DNA of 64,000 bases from an uncultured Clostridia bacterium (GCA_947165595.1 CAMVAV010000002.1:25200-89199), one strand, 5' to 3'. Shown: positions 14,522-23,331, counted from the first letter of the stretch. Numbers and translations are program-made. The notes: generated by a model from the sequence alone, not told the origin.

Positions 14522-17122
14522 TCAATCGTAGTGCTTCCTCCGAAGACGCTTTTCGAAATCCTCCGTCGGCAGCGGCTTGTCGAACAGATAGCCCTGCACC
14601 ATGTTGATGTTGACGCTCTTGAGGAACTCGACCTGTTCGCGGCTTTCCACGCCCTCCGTGATAATGCTCATGTCCAGCTCCTTCGCCATTTTCGCGATGT
14701 TCGACACGACCACGCTGTCGCGCCTGGTGTCCGTATGTCCGTCGATGAAGGACTTGTCCAGCTTGAGGACGTCGGCAGGATAATCCCGCAGGAGGTTCAA
14801 AGAGGAATAGCCCGTTCCGAAGTCGTCGATCGCCATGGCGATATCCGCCGCGTGCATCTCGGTGATGAACCGGCTGAGCCGGTCGTTTTCCTGCTCGCTC
14901 GTGGTCTCCGTCAGCTCCACCTCGATGTACCGCTTCGGGATATCGTACTTCTCGAGGATTCTCTTGATGTGCTCGGAAAACCCGGGATCGAACAGATTCA
15001 TGCGGGAGAAGTTGGTGGAGATGCGCACCGGCTCGATCCCCTCGTCGAGCCATCTGCGGATATCCCGGCAGACCTGCTCAAAGATGCAGAAATCGAGCGT
15101 GCAGATGCTCTCGTCGGTCTCCAGCACGGGGATGAACTCGCCCGGCGTGATCATTTTGCCGTCCCGTATCCATCGCACCAGCGCCTCCGCGCCGGCGAGC
15201 ATATTCGCGTCGGTATTGACCTTGGGCTGATAGTACGGTCTGAATTCGCCCTTCTCGACCGCGTTGGAAAACATGGAGAGGATCTGCTTGCGATGGATCG
15301 CCTTGCTGTGCATCTCCGGCGTGACGAACACATACGGCAGGTGCTTTTCGTTCCTTGCGACATTCAGCGCCGTGGCGCACCGGCCCAGAATCCCCTCGCT
15401 GTCCATCTCCGTGTCGTCGATGTCGAGGCAGCCCGCCACCGCCTTGAGGGACACCATTTCCTCCTGCCCCTCGAACACGGCGGGGATCTTCACGCCCTCC
15501 GTCAGCATCAGCACGGCCTCCGTCTTTTCCTTGCGGACCATCAGGAGGAAATTGTCCGCGGACAGGCGGCCCGCGCACTCGTCGTCGTCGACATAGGACA
15601 GCAGATGCTCCGCATAGCGAATGATGATGTGATCCGCCTCCTGCTTGCCATACCTTTTGTTGACAAGGCCGAAGTTCTTCAGGTTCAGATAGAAGGCGTT
15701 GTACTTTGTAAGCGTATCCGCCGTTCTGAGCCCGTTGATATAAGTCCGGAAGCCCGCCGCGTTCGGCAGTCCGGTCATCACGTCCGTCTCCGCCGCCTTC
15801 AGCACGACCATGTCCTTGAGATAGTGGATGCAGTTGTCCTTGTGGTTGAAGCCGTTGTGTATGGCGACCGCCATTTCCTCGCAGGAATCGTACCCGCAGC
15901 AGGAGCAGTTGATGCGGCGGGACGCCTCGTCGAGCTTGTTCATCTCGAGGAAGATCATGTCCAGCTCCTCGGCGTCAGGGATGCGCAGGACGCACTGCTT
16001 CGACAGGTCCGTATACGCGCGCAGATAATCCTCCGGCTTCAAATGCGAGAACTGCTCGTTCAGGCAGCTCAGCCTCTCCTCCGGCGTCGCGAATCTGGAC
16101 CACGCGCTGCCCTCGGTGTTCTTTTTGACTTTCTCCTGAATGTCGTGAAGGCTGTACAGCGCGTCGTCGGTGGCGGAGAGCGCCTCCTCCGTGCCGGTCC
16201 CGCAGATGCAGCCCTTTTCGCAGTTGAGCGCGTCCACGAACAAAAACGGCGTCTTTCCGTCACGCAGGCGGTCCTTGTTGTGCTGCAGATAGTGATAGAG
16301 CCTCTTCTCTCCCTCCACCTGACGGACAAACGCGTCGCTGCCGAGAAGCCACAGGACGTTATCCCGCAGGCCGCCCGGCATGGGATAGATCGAGCCCAGG
16401 CCGTATTCGATCTCGTCCGTGCAGGGCTCGCCGTACACATGGTGCGCCTCGACATACTCCATCAGATGCGCGAAGGTCACGTTGTACTGGACGAGGCCGC
16501 GGTTGTTGGGATCGTCGATCTCCAGCTTTTTGGCGATGCAGGGGCTGATAAAGGCAAATTTATCGGTGATGCCGAGCTCCCGCCTCGCGTAGATCGCCGC
16601 GCACATCAGCGGGCTCTGGACGGGGAAAAGCTTCGGGAGCAGCTCGGGGAGGTATCGCTCGATGTAGCCGACGACGGCCGGGCAGGGCTGCGAGATGCCG
16701 CCCGTAAAATCATGCTGCCGGATGTAGTTGATATATCCCCACGTGGTGATATCCGCCCCGAAGGACACGCTGATCATCCGGTTGGCGCCGAGCGCCTTCA
16801 GACCGCCCAGGACCCTCGCGTAGGTATCCGGATAGTTCGCGGGAAAGGCCGGCGCGATCAGAAGCGATATCCTCTCCCCGTTTTTCAGGTCGTTGAAAAA
16901 GCGCTCCGTATCGTCCCGAAAATCGCGCGCGCCGTGCTCGCAGACGTCGAAGCAGGCGCCGCAGGCAACGCAGAGGCTCCCGTCCACCTCGATCCTCGAT
17001 ACGCCGTTCTCATCGGGCTGCGTCGACACGCAGGCGCCGATGCAGCTGCAAGCGCGGATGCACTTGTTGCAGCCGATACACTTGTCATTGGTATAGACAA
17101 GCCCCTCTTTCATCTCTCTCAT
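14522..17122 (-). CDS. Ferredoxin / [FeFe]-hydrogenase-like sensor fused to GGDEF and EAL domains
   Basis: An 866-residue protein with domains in this order. Two 4Fe-4S clusters ('CIGCNKCIRAC', residues 15-25; 'CVACGACFDVCE', 51-62). An H-cluster domain (about 85-375) with the L1-like 'PCPAVVGYIE' (Cys147), L2 'SPCIAKKLE' (Cys195) and L3 'CEKGCICG' (Cys301, Cys305). A further Fe-S motif 'CSCCGYDSC' (406-414). A GGDEF domain whose signature is degenerate ('LSADNFLLM'). An EAL domain with 'AEALVRW', 'ELTETT', 'DDFGTGYSSL', 'LKLDKSFI' and 'EGVESREQ', so a c-di-GMP phosphodiesterase is likely active. Known sensory [FeFe]-hydrogenases carry signalling output domains; here H2 or redox state would control c-di-GMP breakdown (inference). 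The start is set by AAGGAG 7 bases before the ATG; the track ORF extends too far upstream. Confidence 0.9.
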   Translation of the reverse strand: MREMKEGLVYTNDKCIGCNKCIRACSCIGACVSTQPDENGVSRIEVDGSLCVACGACFDVCEHGARDFRDDTERFFNDLKNGERISLLIAPAFPANYPDTYARVLGGLKALGANRMISVSFGADITTWGYINYIRQHDFTGGISQPCPAVVGYIERYLPELLPKLFPVQSPLMCAAIYARRELGITDKFAFISPCIAKKLEIDDPNNRGLVQYNVTFAHLMEYVEAHHVYGEPCTDEIEYGLGSIYPMPGGLRDNVLWLLGSDAFVRQVEGEKRLYHYLQHNKDRLRDGKTPFLFVDALNCEKGCICGTGTEEALSATDDALYSLHDIQEKVKKNTEGSAWSRFATPEERLSCLNEQFSHLKPEDYLRAYTDLSKQCVLRIPDAEELDMIFLEMNKLDEASRRINCSCCGYDSCEEMAVAIHNGFNHKDNCIHYLKDMVVLKAAETDVMTGLPNAAGFRTYINGLRTADTLTKYNAFYLNLKNFGLVNKRYGKQEADHIIIRYAEHLLSYVDDDECAGRLSADNFLLMVRKEKTEAVLMLTEGVKIPAVFEGQEEMVSLKAVAGCLDIDDTEMDSEGILGRCATALNVARNEKHLPYVFVTPEMHSKAIHRKQILSMFSNAVEKGEFRPYYQPKVNTDANMLAGAEALVRWIRDGKMITPGEFIPVLETDESICTLDFCIFEQVCRDIRRWLDEGIEPVRISTNFSRMNLFDPGFSEHIKRILEKYDIPKRYIEVELTETTSEQENDRLSRFITEMHAADIAMAIDDFGTGYSSLNLLRDYPADVLKLDKSFIDGHTDTRRDSVVVSNIAKMAKELDMSIITEGVESREQVEFLKSVNINMVQGYLFDKPLPTEDFEKRLRRKHYD

Positions 17123-17348
17123 ACGAATCTCCTTCTGTCCGCCCACCGCGCGCCTTCGCCGGAGGCGCGGTCCGAAAGGAAAAGACCGCCAGCCGGACAT
17201 CAGCGGCTTCAGCGGTCGTTCCTGTCCTGATCGTGTTCCTTCTCTGTCCGATTTGTCCCGCACGGGTCCGGCTCCGCCGCTTTCCGTAAAGCCGCGGAGC
17301 TTTTTCCGCCTGTCGGGCAGCGAGTCGGGCTGTCGTTCGGATCGTGCC

Positions 17349-17462
17349 TTATGATAACACGCCGGGTCCCCGTCTGTCAATGATGCCGCGCCGCCGCGGC
17401 ATTTTTCTTTTCCCGCCGAAGCGCGCGGCCGCCGCGGCGCGCATCAGTTTGTTCCGCATCAT
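17349..17462 (-). CDS. Possible 37-residue basic small protein
   Basis: A short ORF (MMRNKLMRAAAAARFGG...) with AAGGAG 9 bases upstream and a good promoter (17493-17521) just before it. It is rich in Arg, Ala and Gly, contains a GC-rich hairpin (ATGCCGCG...CGCGGCAT) in its second half, and overlaps the next promoter. It could be a small protein, a leader, or a non-coding transcript; nothing identifies a function. It is below the ORF-track threshold. Confidence 0.25.
   Translation of the reverse strand: MMRNKLMRAAAAARFGGKRKMPRRRGIIDRRGPGVLS
17351..17380 (-). promoter_or_regulatory. Promoter for the hydrogenase-EAL gene
   Basis: On the minus strand TTGACA (17375-17380), an 18-bp spacer and TATCAT (17351-17356), leaving a leader of about 220 bases. 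Confidence 0.65.
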
Positions 17463-17492
17463 CCGTGCATCTCCTTCGGTTTTGATACGCTT

Positions 17493-17521
17493 ATTGTAAC
17501 CCGCCGCCCCATGTGTTGCAA
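17493..17521 (-). promoter_or_regulatory. Second minus-strand promoter upstream of the hydrogenase-EAL gene
   Basis: TTGCAA (17516-17521), a 17-bp spacer and TACAAT (17493-17498) on the minus strand. The region 17123-17846 otherwise contains only the promoters, the 37-codon ORF and hairpins. Confidence 0.5.
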
Positions 17522-17694
17522 CAATGGTTCGGCATTTTTCATTGCACGTTTTTTATCGTAACCCGCCGCGCGCCGGCGTCCCTCATGGTCGGGCGTGGCC
17601 GCAGTCCGCCTTTCCCGTCGCGCCTGTGAGGCAAGACGCAGGGAAATACCGCGGGTCCTTGCAATAAGACCGGTATTTTCATTGCCGCCCGCCC

Positions 17695-17723
17695 TTGCGC
17701 TTTGGGCGATCCTCCGCTATAAT
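17695..17723 (+). promoter_or_regulatory. Promoter for the lipoprotein gene
   Basis: TTGCGC (17695-17700), a 17-bp spacer and a perfect TATAAT (17718-17723), about 120 bases before the start codon. Confidence 0.65.
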
Positions 17724-17846
17724 CAGTATGTTGGGAGAGGCCGGAGACAGAGTGGACGCGCGGAGCGAAAAAAGCCGCCCTGCGGGACGGCGGAAGCTCC
17801 GGCGGGAAGGAAACGGCAGCATGGACTGCGAAACGGAGGCGGAATG

Positions 17847-19730
17847 ATGAAACGTGGAAACGGAAAGCGGCTGCTGTGCCTGCTGCTGTGCCTGGCGGCG
17901 GCGCTCGCCGTTCTCGGCGGCTGCGGCGCGAAGGACGAGGCCGAGGACAAGCCGCGGGAGAGGGAGAGAAGCGACAGCGCGCGCACGGAATCCCTCGGCG
18001 GCAGGAGCGAGGCCAAGCCCGAGAAGCCGGGGAACGAGCCGAAGGAGGACGCGCCGAAGGGGGCGGCGGCCTATCAGGACGTGCTGCAGGCGTATTACGA
18101 CGCGCTGTACGCCGACTGGTACGAGCCGCTGACCGCGGAGAAGCTCGCGGAGATGGGGCTTTGCCCGCTGCTCGCGGAGTTCGACGACGCGGACAGGGGG
18201 CAGTTCGGATACTACCTGACCGACCTCAACGGTGACGGCGCGGACGAGCTGCTGCTGGGCTACAACAACGACGCGTACGCCGACACGATCTACGCCCTTT
18301 ACACAACGGCGGGCGGCACGGTGACGCCGGTGTTCACCGCAAGCGACTTCGATTCGCTCTATCTGCGCGAGGACGGGACGCTGGTGCGCGAGGGCATGGA
18401 CGACACCTATGACTACTACTGCGCGCTGTACCGGCTGGACGAGACCGGCTATGCCGTGATGACGGAGGCGCTGCTCAACGACGACGACGCCGGCGCGCCG
18501 TATCTGCACGCGACGGAGTCGGGAAACGAGCCGATGGAGGAGGACGCCTTCTGGGACGCGACGGTCCGCATGGAGCTCGGACAGGAGTATGTGACCTACA
18601 CGCCGCTTGCCGGATACTTCGAGGGCGGCCAGGCGGACGGCGGCTCGACGGGCGGCGGACTTTCGGGCCTCGGCAATCTCTTTTCAAGCCGCCCGGCGGA
18701 CGTGACGCAGCTCGACACGAGCGGCGCGCGCGGCAGCTATTTCACGCATGAGACCTTCTACGACAGCGCCACCGGCGCGCCCGCCGCGCAGGTGCTCGTG
18801 CCCTACGGCTGGACGGGCTCGCTCTCGGTCAACTGGAACTTTGTCAGCACCGACAGCCCCGGCGTCGGCGAGGTGACGCTGCAAAGCCCCGACGGACAGG
18901 CGAGCATTACCATCACGAGCAACCAGGCGTTTGTGGATATCACCGCGAACGGGATACACTTCGGCGAGGGGCCGGACAGTGGCCTGTATGTGACGCAGCT
19001 TTACTACCGCAACGCCCAGCAGGTGCAGGAGCTGTACCTGACGCACCAGGGCTTCGGCAGCACGACGCCCGTACAGAGCCTCCCCGTCTCCGATTCTCTG
19101 CGGCAGATGATCGAGGAGGCGGCGCGCGTCAAGCTGCAGGCCTCGTCGAACGCCTCCGGCATCACGGCGGTGGGCTGCGAGGGAACGGTGGCGCACAATC
19201 TCTACCAAAGCGGCGGCGCGTATCTGGAATACGTCACCTTCGTCACCGCCGCGCATACCCGCGTGGTTTCGTCCCACGTCACGCAGGACATGATCTCGTG
19301 GAACGTCCCCGCGTCCTTTATCCTGCGGGCGAGCTCGCGCGAGGCGTATGAGCGCTGGGCGGACACGTTTGCCGCCGTCGTGGGCAACTCCAGCTTCACC
19401 GCGGAGTTCCTCTATCTCAACATCCGCTGCGGCGCGGCGATCAGCGACGCGATCCACGAGGGCCTGATGGCGCAGTCGGAGGCACGGCTGCGGTCCGACT
19501 CCGCGAGCTGGCGCAGCGACTATGAGAGTTCCTCGTCCTACACCTCCGACGACTGGGCGAACCAGTGGAGCGACGTGATCTATGAGCGCAACGAGTACGC
19601 CACGACGGACGGCGGCACGGTCAAGGTCGATACGAAGTACGACACCGTGTACCAGGACGGCGACCTGCTCTACATGGGGCCGAGCGCCTACGCCCCGGAC
19701 GGCTGGACGGAGCTGAGCCAAACCTACTGA
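17847..19730 (+). CDS. Secreted lipoprotein of unknown function
   Basis: A 627-residue lipoprotein. The start was moved from 17595 to the ATG at 17847, which has GGAGG 7 bases upstream and begins a lipoprotein signal peptide with lipobox 'VLGGCG' (Cys at about residue 27). A charged linker (about 30-70) is followed by a domain with a calcium-binding-like 'TDLNGDGADELLLGYN' loop (about 130-145), as in FG-GAP/VCBS-like or Clostridial 'NGDG' lipoproteins. The second half (about 290-590) has no recognised motif and is rich in Ser, Tyr and Gly. The extracytoplasmic location is well supported; the role is unknown. It has its own promoter and is followed by a deleted CoA-transferase gene. Confidence 0.8.
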   Translation: MKRGNGKRLLCLLLCLAAALAVLGGCGAKDEAEDKPRERERSDSARTESLGGRSEAKPEKPGNEPKEDAPKGAAAYQDVLQAYYDALYADWYEPLTAEKLAEMGLCPLLAEFDDADRGQFGYYLTDLNGDGADELLLGYNNDAYADTIYALYTTAGGTVTPVFTASDFDSLYLREDGTLVREGMDDTYDYYCALYRLDETGYAVMTEALLNDDDAGAPYLHATESGNEPMEEDAFWDATVRMELGQEYVTYTPLAGYFEGGQADGGSTGGGLSGLGNLFSSRPADVTQLDTSGARGSYFTHETFYDSATGAPAAQVLVPYGWTGSLSVNWNFVSTDSPGVGEVTLQSPDGQASITITSNQAFVDITANGIHFGEGPDSGLYVTQLYYRNAQQVQELYLTHQGFGSTTPVQSLPVSDSLRQMIEEAARVKLQASSNASGITAVGCEGTVAHNLYQSGGAYLEYVTFVTAAHTRVVSSHVTQDMISWNVPASFILRASSREAYERWADTFAAVVGNSSFTAEFLYLNIRCGAAISDAIHEGLMAQSEARLRSDSASWRSDYESSSSYTSDDWANQWSDVIYERNEYATTDGGTVKVDTKYDTVYQDGDLLYMGPSAYAPDGWTELSQTY

Positions 19731-19812
19731 GCGCCGCCTGCGTCCCCTTTTGCCTCACGCGTTCAGCGGGGCGCCTTCGTGTAGAATGGGAAAAGCCGAA
19801 GGAGGAGCGAAT

Positions 19813-20424
19813 ATGGCATACGACTATCAGGGCAAGCTGGTCTCCGCGGAGGAGGCGGTTCGCGCCGTCCGGGACGGCGACTGGGTGGATTACGGCTTCG
19901 GCGCGGGGCGCTCTGTCTGGAACCTCGCCATGGGCTCACAGGAGCTCTACGACTGGCTGGACGCGGAGCCGGAGCTGTTCCGCCCCGGCGATCTGGACTA
20001 TGTCCACGACCCGTACCGCATCGCCGCGATGAAGAACGTCATCAGCATCAACGGCGGCGTGCAGCTGGACCTGATGGGACAGGAGAACGGCGAGAGCGCG
20101 GGGACGCGGCAGCTCTCCGGCATCGGCGGGCAGATGGATTTCCTCGAGGGCGCGTATCGCTCCGAGGGAGGCAAGGGCTTTATCTGCCTGAATTCCTCGC
20201 GCGTGACGAAGGACGGCGAGCGCAAGTCCAACATTCTTCCCTTTATCCCCGGCGGCTCGACGGTTTCCGCGCCGCGCACGATGACCCAGTACGTGGCGAC
20301 GGAGTACGGCGTCGTCAAGCTCTCCGGCCTTTCGCTGCGCGAGCGGGCGGAGGCGATGATCTCCGTCGCCCATCCCGATTTCCGCTCGGAGCTGACGGCA
20401 TACGCGCGGGAGAATTTCAAATAA
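19813..20424 (+). pseudogene. Acetyl-CoA hydrolase/CoA-transferase with a large internal deletion
   Basis: Residues 1 to about 33 ('YQGKLVSAEEAVRAVRDGDWVDYGFGAG') match the start of butyrate/4-hydroxybutyrate:acetate CoA-transferases. The chain then jumps straight to the C-terminal third ('LAMGSQELYDWLDAEPELF ... INGGVQLDLMGQ ... GGQMDFLEGAYRS ... YVVTEYG-like YVATEYGVVKLSGLS'). The family is about 440 residues; this ORF is 203, so about 235 codons are missing, still in frame. The missing part includes the region that carries the catalytic glutamate. The product cannot be a working CoA-transferase. GGAGGA before the ATG is intact. The stop overlaps the convergent epimerase gene by 8 bp. Confidence 0.8.
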
Positions 20425-21166
20425 TGCTGCTCGCTCCCGGATACTCCGCATCCCGCGTGTCGATAACGTTCCTGTCCAGATAAGCCGGACAGCGGAAGAT
20501 GTTTCCGCGCGCCGCGTACTCCTCCCGCCAGTCGAGCGCGATCCTGTTCTCCTCTTTGTCGAGGACGATCCCGATGTCCGTGACGACAAGGCGCTTCATG
20601 AACCTTTCCGCGCCGGCCGCCAGCATCCCGTTCTTCACAAAGCCGATCGCAACGGTCAGGTCGGAGCGCACCGCAAGCTCAGCCTCGCCGGTATCCCCAT
20701 TCATGCCGCTGTTGATGTCCACGCTGACGACGTATGCTCCGGCTGCGTTGATCTCGCGGACCGCCGTTGCGTAGGGCTCGCGCACCGCGCCGCGGAAGCC
20801 CGTGCCCAGCAGGCAATCCACGATGATGGCGCTTCCCTCGAAAGCGCCGGTAGAATACGGCGCAACAGGTACGCCGGCGGCCTTCGCCTTTGCCGCGAAG
20901 TGCGCGCTGTCCGGGGTGAGCCTCTCGCCGAGCGCGACCACCCTGCTGTCGATGCCGTTCGTCTTGAGGATATACGCCAGCGCATAGCCGTCTCCGCCGT
21001 TGTTGCCCGAGCCGGCGGCAATGACAATATTGCCGTGCCAGTCGGCGGCGCGACAGACGCCCATGGCCGCGCGATACATCAGCGTGAGGCCCGGCACATG
21101 CTTTTCGATGGTCTTGCGGTCGCTCTCACGCATGTTTTCAACAGATACGCAGTTCAGAAAGCCCAT
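20417..21166 (-). CDS. nnrE: NAD(P)H-hydrate epimerase (YjeF N-terminal domain)
   Basis: A 249-residue stand-alone YjeF_N domain. It carries 'IVIAAGSGNNGGDGYALAY' (the nucleotide-binding GxGNNGGDG motif), 'IIVDCLLGTGFRG' and 'YVVSVDINSGMNGDTG'. It epimerises damaged R-NAD(P)HX to the S form for repair by the dehydratase NnrD, which is not fused here and not in the window. The start at 21166 (GGGAG upstream) is chosen over the longer ORF, whose first 123 residues look unlike protein. A promoter TTGCTT-17-TATACT lies at 21308-21336. Confidence 0.85.
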   Translation of the reverse strand: MGFLNCVSVENMRESDRKTIEKHVPGLTLMYRAAMGVCRAADWHGNIVIAAGSGNNGGDGYALAYILKTNGIDSRVVALGERLTPDSAHFAAKAKAAGVPVAPYSTGAFEGSAIIVDCLLGTGFRGAVREPYATAVREINAAGAYVVSVDINSGMNGDTGEAELAVRSDLTVAIGFVKNGMLAAGAERFMKRLVVTDIGIVLDKEENRIALDWREEYAARGNIFRCPAYLDRNVIDTRDAEYPGASSII

Positions 21167-21307
21167 GGCATCATTTCTCCCTTTCACGTCCCATGCGCAA
21201 AAAGCCGATCCGCAATCCCGCCGCGGCGCGGACACGGCAAGCGCAGGGTCCGAAATAACCGCATCCCCGCGGAGAAGCAAAACCGCGTTTTTGTCCCGTC
21301 GCGGCTC

Positions 21308-21336
21308 AGTATACCGCAAAAGCGCCGAAAAAGCAA
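21308..21336 (-). promoter_or_regulatory. Promoter for the epimerase gene
   Basis: On the minus strand TTGCTT (21331-21336), 17 bp, then TATACT (21308-21313). In the 330-bp gap 21167-21497 the only other structure is a 7-bp hairpin (GGCTCCG/CGGAGCC) at 21341-21360. Confidence 0.5.
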
Positions 21337-21497
21337 TGAAGGCTCCGTCTGCCCGGAGCCGTACGGCATTCTCACGGATATGACTGAAACGTAGAGCGGC
21401 AGGGCCGCCGCCGAGCTGCAAGGCATGGGCTGTACGGGTCTCCAGAACCCCGGCGGGATCAACCAACGGAGCGGGAACAAAGAATCGAGGTGAGCCG

Positions 21498-21764
21498 ATG
21501 ACCGATACGACGATCGAGGCGGCGATCGCATTCATTCAGGACCTGTTCCGCGGCAACGCGGGCGGGCACGACGCCGGCCACAGTCTGCGCGTATACAGAA
21601 ACGCGCTGCGCATCGCGGAGAGCGAACCCGGCTGCGACGGGGTTCAAGCCCCCGGTGTCCTGCCGGACTCCGGCAGCACAACGGCCTGCGTACACTTTCG
21701 GTACGGTGTCGGCGGCTTGCAATGCTCCGGGTCCGCTCCCGAACGGATAATATTCACAGACTGA
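21498..21764 (+). pseudogene. Truncated HD-domain phosphohydrolase
   Basis: The first about 48 codons ('IEAAIAFIQDLFRGNAGGHD AGHSLRVYRNALRIAESEPGCD' when read through) match the N-terminus of HD-superfamily hydrolases, including the first conserved His region. After that the frame continues into about 40 residues with no family resemblance and stops. The HD catalytic pair and the rest (normally about 200 residues) are gone. A good ribosome site (GAGGTGA) remains. It is interpreted as a 3'-deleted gene. Confidence 0.65.
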
Positions 21765-21833
21765 TCTGCGGCAGGCTCCGGAAAATCAGCGGCTCCGCGC
21801 AGCGCGAAAGCGCCGGCGCAAGGTCCGGCGGTA

Positions 21834-21860
21834 TTAGCACTCGAATCGGTCGAGTGCTAA
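21834..21860. promoter_or_regulatory. CIRCE operator (HrcA binding site)
   Basis: A perfect TTAGCACTC-N9-GAGTGCTAA inverted repeat. This is the classical target of the heat-shock repressor HrcA. It lies about 140 bp upstream of the Hsp20 gene; promoter-like sequences (TTTACA at 21863, TATACT at 21911) follow it. Confidence 0.95.
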
Positions 21861-22000
21861 GCTTTACAATTCGTTCATAAAAAGACGTATCTTTGTTCAC
21901 AGACCGTGACTATACTCATAATTGTCCGAAGGGGGAAAGCCCCGGAGGATAAATATCAAGCGACTACCGCGCGAGCGGCATGCCAAAGGAGGTTTTCAAA

Positions 22001-22441
22001 ATGTTTGAACTCGTACCTTTTGTGCATGGAAATCATCTCCGCACATACGACCCCTTCCGTGAGATGGAGGATCTGGAGAACCGCTTCTTCGGCGGGACTG
22101 CCGGTGACTGGGGCGGCATCCGGACCGACATCCAGGACAAGGGCGACCACTATCTGATGGAGGCCGATCTGCCGGGCTTTCAGAAGAATGACATCCACAT
22201 CGACGTTTCGAACGGCGTGATGACGATCACGGCGGAACGGCACAGCGAGCACGAGGAGAAGGACAAGAAAGACTCTTACGTGCGCTGTGAACGCAGCTAT
22301 GGCAGCTATCAGCGTTCGTTCGACCTCAGCGGGATCGACGAGAGCGGTGTGCAGGCGGCCTATGTCGACGGCGTCCTGAAGCTGACGCTGCCCAAGTCGA
22401 AGGAGCAGAAGCCCGAGACGCATCAGGTGAAGATTGCCTGA
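22001..22441 (+). CDS. Hsp20/alpha-crystallin family small heat-shock protein
   Basis: A 146-residue ATP-independent holdase chaperone. The alpha-crystallin domain spans about residues 40-135: 'DIQDKGDHYLMEADLPGFQKNDI', 'GVMTITAERH', 'YGSYQRSFDLSGIDESGVQAAYVDGVLKLTLPK'. The ATG at 22001 is chosen because AAAGGAGG lies 9 bases upstream; the track's start at 21980 would cover that ribosome site. The perfect CIRCE element upstream predicts repression by HrcA and heat induction. Confidence 0.95.
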   Translation: MFELVPFVHGNHLRTYDPFREMEDLENRFFGGTAGDWGGIRTDIQDKGDHYLMEADLPGFQKNDIHIDVSNGVMTITAERHSEHEEKDKKDSYVRCERSYGSYQRSFDLSGIDESGVQAAYVDGVLKLTLPKSKEQKPETHQVKIA

Positions 22442-22550
22442 GTTCCGAAGAGAGCTCCTAAAAGCGGCAAAATGAAGCAAAGCGCGCAGAGAATGTCCGG
22501 GCAGACCGCACTCCCTGCGCGCTTTCCCAACAAACGGGAAGGAGACGATG

Positions 22551-23006
22551 ATGATGCTGACTCTGACTCTGATTCTGATGGCGGTTCTTGGCTCCGCGCT
22601 GGCGCTGGGCGCGCTCTATATCGGCGCGATGCTGTTCGGGTATCTGCTGCTTGCCATCGGTCGGTGGCAGATGTTCGAGAAGATGGGCCAGCCCGGCTGG
22701 AAGGGCTTCATCCCCATTTACTCCGACTATATTCTGTATGGCTCGTGCTGGGAAACCGCTTTTTTCTGGGCCGCGCTTGCCGCCTCCGCCGTCTGCGCGA
22801 CGGGAGGCGCGGACTCGCGCAGTCTCCTGGTTTCGCTCGCCGGCATCGTCGCCGCCGTGATGGAAGCGGGTCTTGCGCTTCGTATTTCCCGCTCCTTCGG
22901 GCACGGCGTCCCGTTCGCCCTCGGCCTTATGCTCCTGAATCCGCTCTTTGTCCTCTATCTGGGCTTCGGCCCGGATCGGTACAGGGGGCTCAGCTGGGGC
23001 TGCTGA
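22551..23006 (+). CDS. Small multi-spanning membrane protein (DUF5684-like)
   Basis: A 151-residue integral membrane protein with about four hydrophobic helices. The motif 'WQMFEKMGQPGWKGFIPIYSDY' is typical of DUF5684 proteins ('GxPGWKxxIPIYNxY'), whose function is unknown. Three consecutive ATGs (22548, 22551, 22554) follow AAGGAG; the middle one has the best spacing. It lies 110 bp after hsp20 and may share its transcript, ending at the terminator at 23024-23059. Confidence 0.75.
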   Translation: MMLTLTLILMAVLGSALALGALYIGAMLFGYLLLAIGRWQMFEKMGQPGWKGFIPIYSDYILYGSCWETAFFWAALAASAVCATGGADSRSLLVSLAGIVAAVMEAGLALRISRSFGHGVPFALGLMLLNPLFVLYLGFGPDRYRGLSWGC

Positions 23007-23023
23007 CAAACAGCATACAGCAT

Positions 23024-23059
23024 AAATGGGTCGCGCCAACCGGCTGCGGCCCATTTTTC
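23024..23059 (+). terminator. Terminator after the DUF5684-like gene
   Basis: An ATGGGTCGC...GCGGCCCAT stem-loop followed by TTTTTC, 18 bases after the stop. Confidence 0.7.
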
Positions 23060-23159
23060 ATGCGGCATAAGATGCGCATTTTTCTTTGCGGGCTGCGATT
23101 TTCTGTGATATACTTGATTGATAAGGGCGAGATCCCGGCGAAGCGGGACTTCTCCGAAG

Positions 23160-23313
23160 TAATACTACTTTCAAATTAAAAGATTTAATTTGAAAGGCGC
23201 GTGCTGCGCACGCTGGTTTTGCGCCAAAGGCGCAAAACACGTCTCATGCGAAATTTAACGCCGCTGCGCGGCTATAAAACGATTTTCAATCGTTTTAATA
23301 AATTTCAGTATAA
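23160..23313. repeat. 154-bp five-hairpin repeat element, copy 1
   Basis: Identical over 154 bp, by eye, to 41282-41435 in the same orientation. It is an array of five tight hairpins: CTTTCAAATTAAA/TTTAATTTGAAAG, GCGTGC/GCACGC, GTTTTGCGCC/GGCGCAAAAC, GCCGC/GCGGC and AAAACGATT/AATCGTTTT. The ends are TAATACT and, on the other strand, TTATACT, like short terminal inverted repeats. No ORF. It lies 18 bp before the gene at 23332. Confidence 0.85.
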
Positions 23314-23331
23314 GACAAGCGAGGATGGGAA

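Noticed and set aside
14522-17122. A catalytic hydrogen-producing hydrogenase
   Set aside because: The chain has signalling output domains and a shortened L1 motif, matching sensory-type and not catalytic [FeFe]-hydrogenases.
13034-17230. 1398-codon plus-strand ORF opposite the hydrogenase-EAL and SLH-HAD genes
   Set aside because: A high-GC shadow frame: no ribosome site, rich in Arg/His/Val with no motifs, and the opposite strand carries clear domain proteins.
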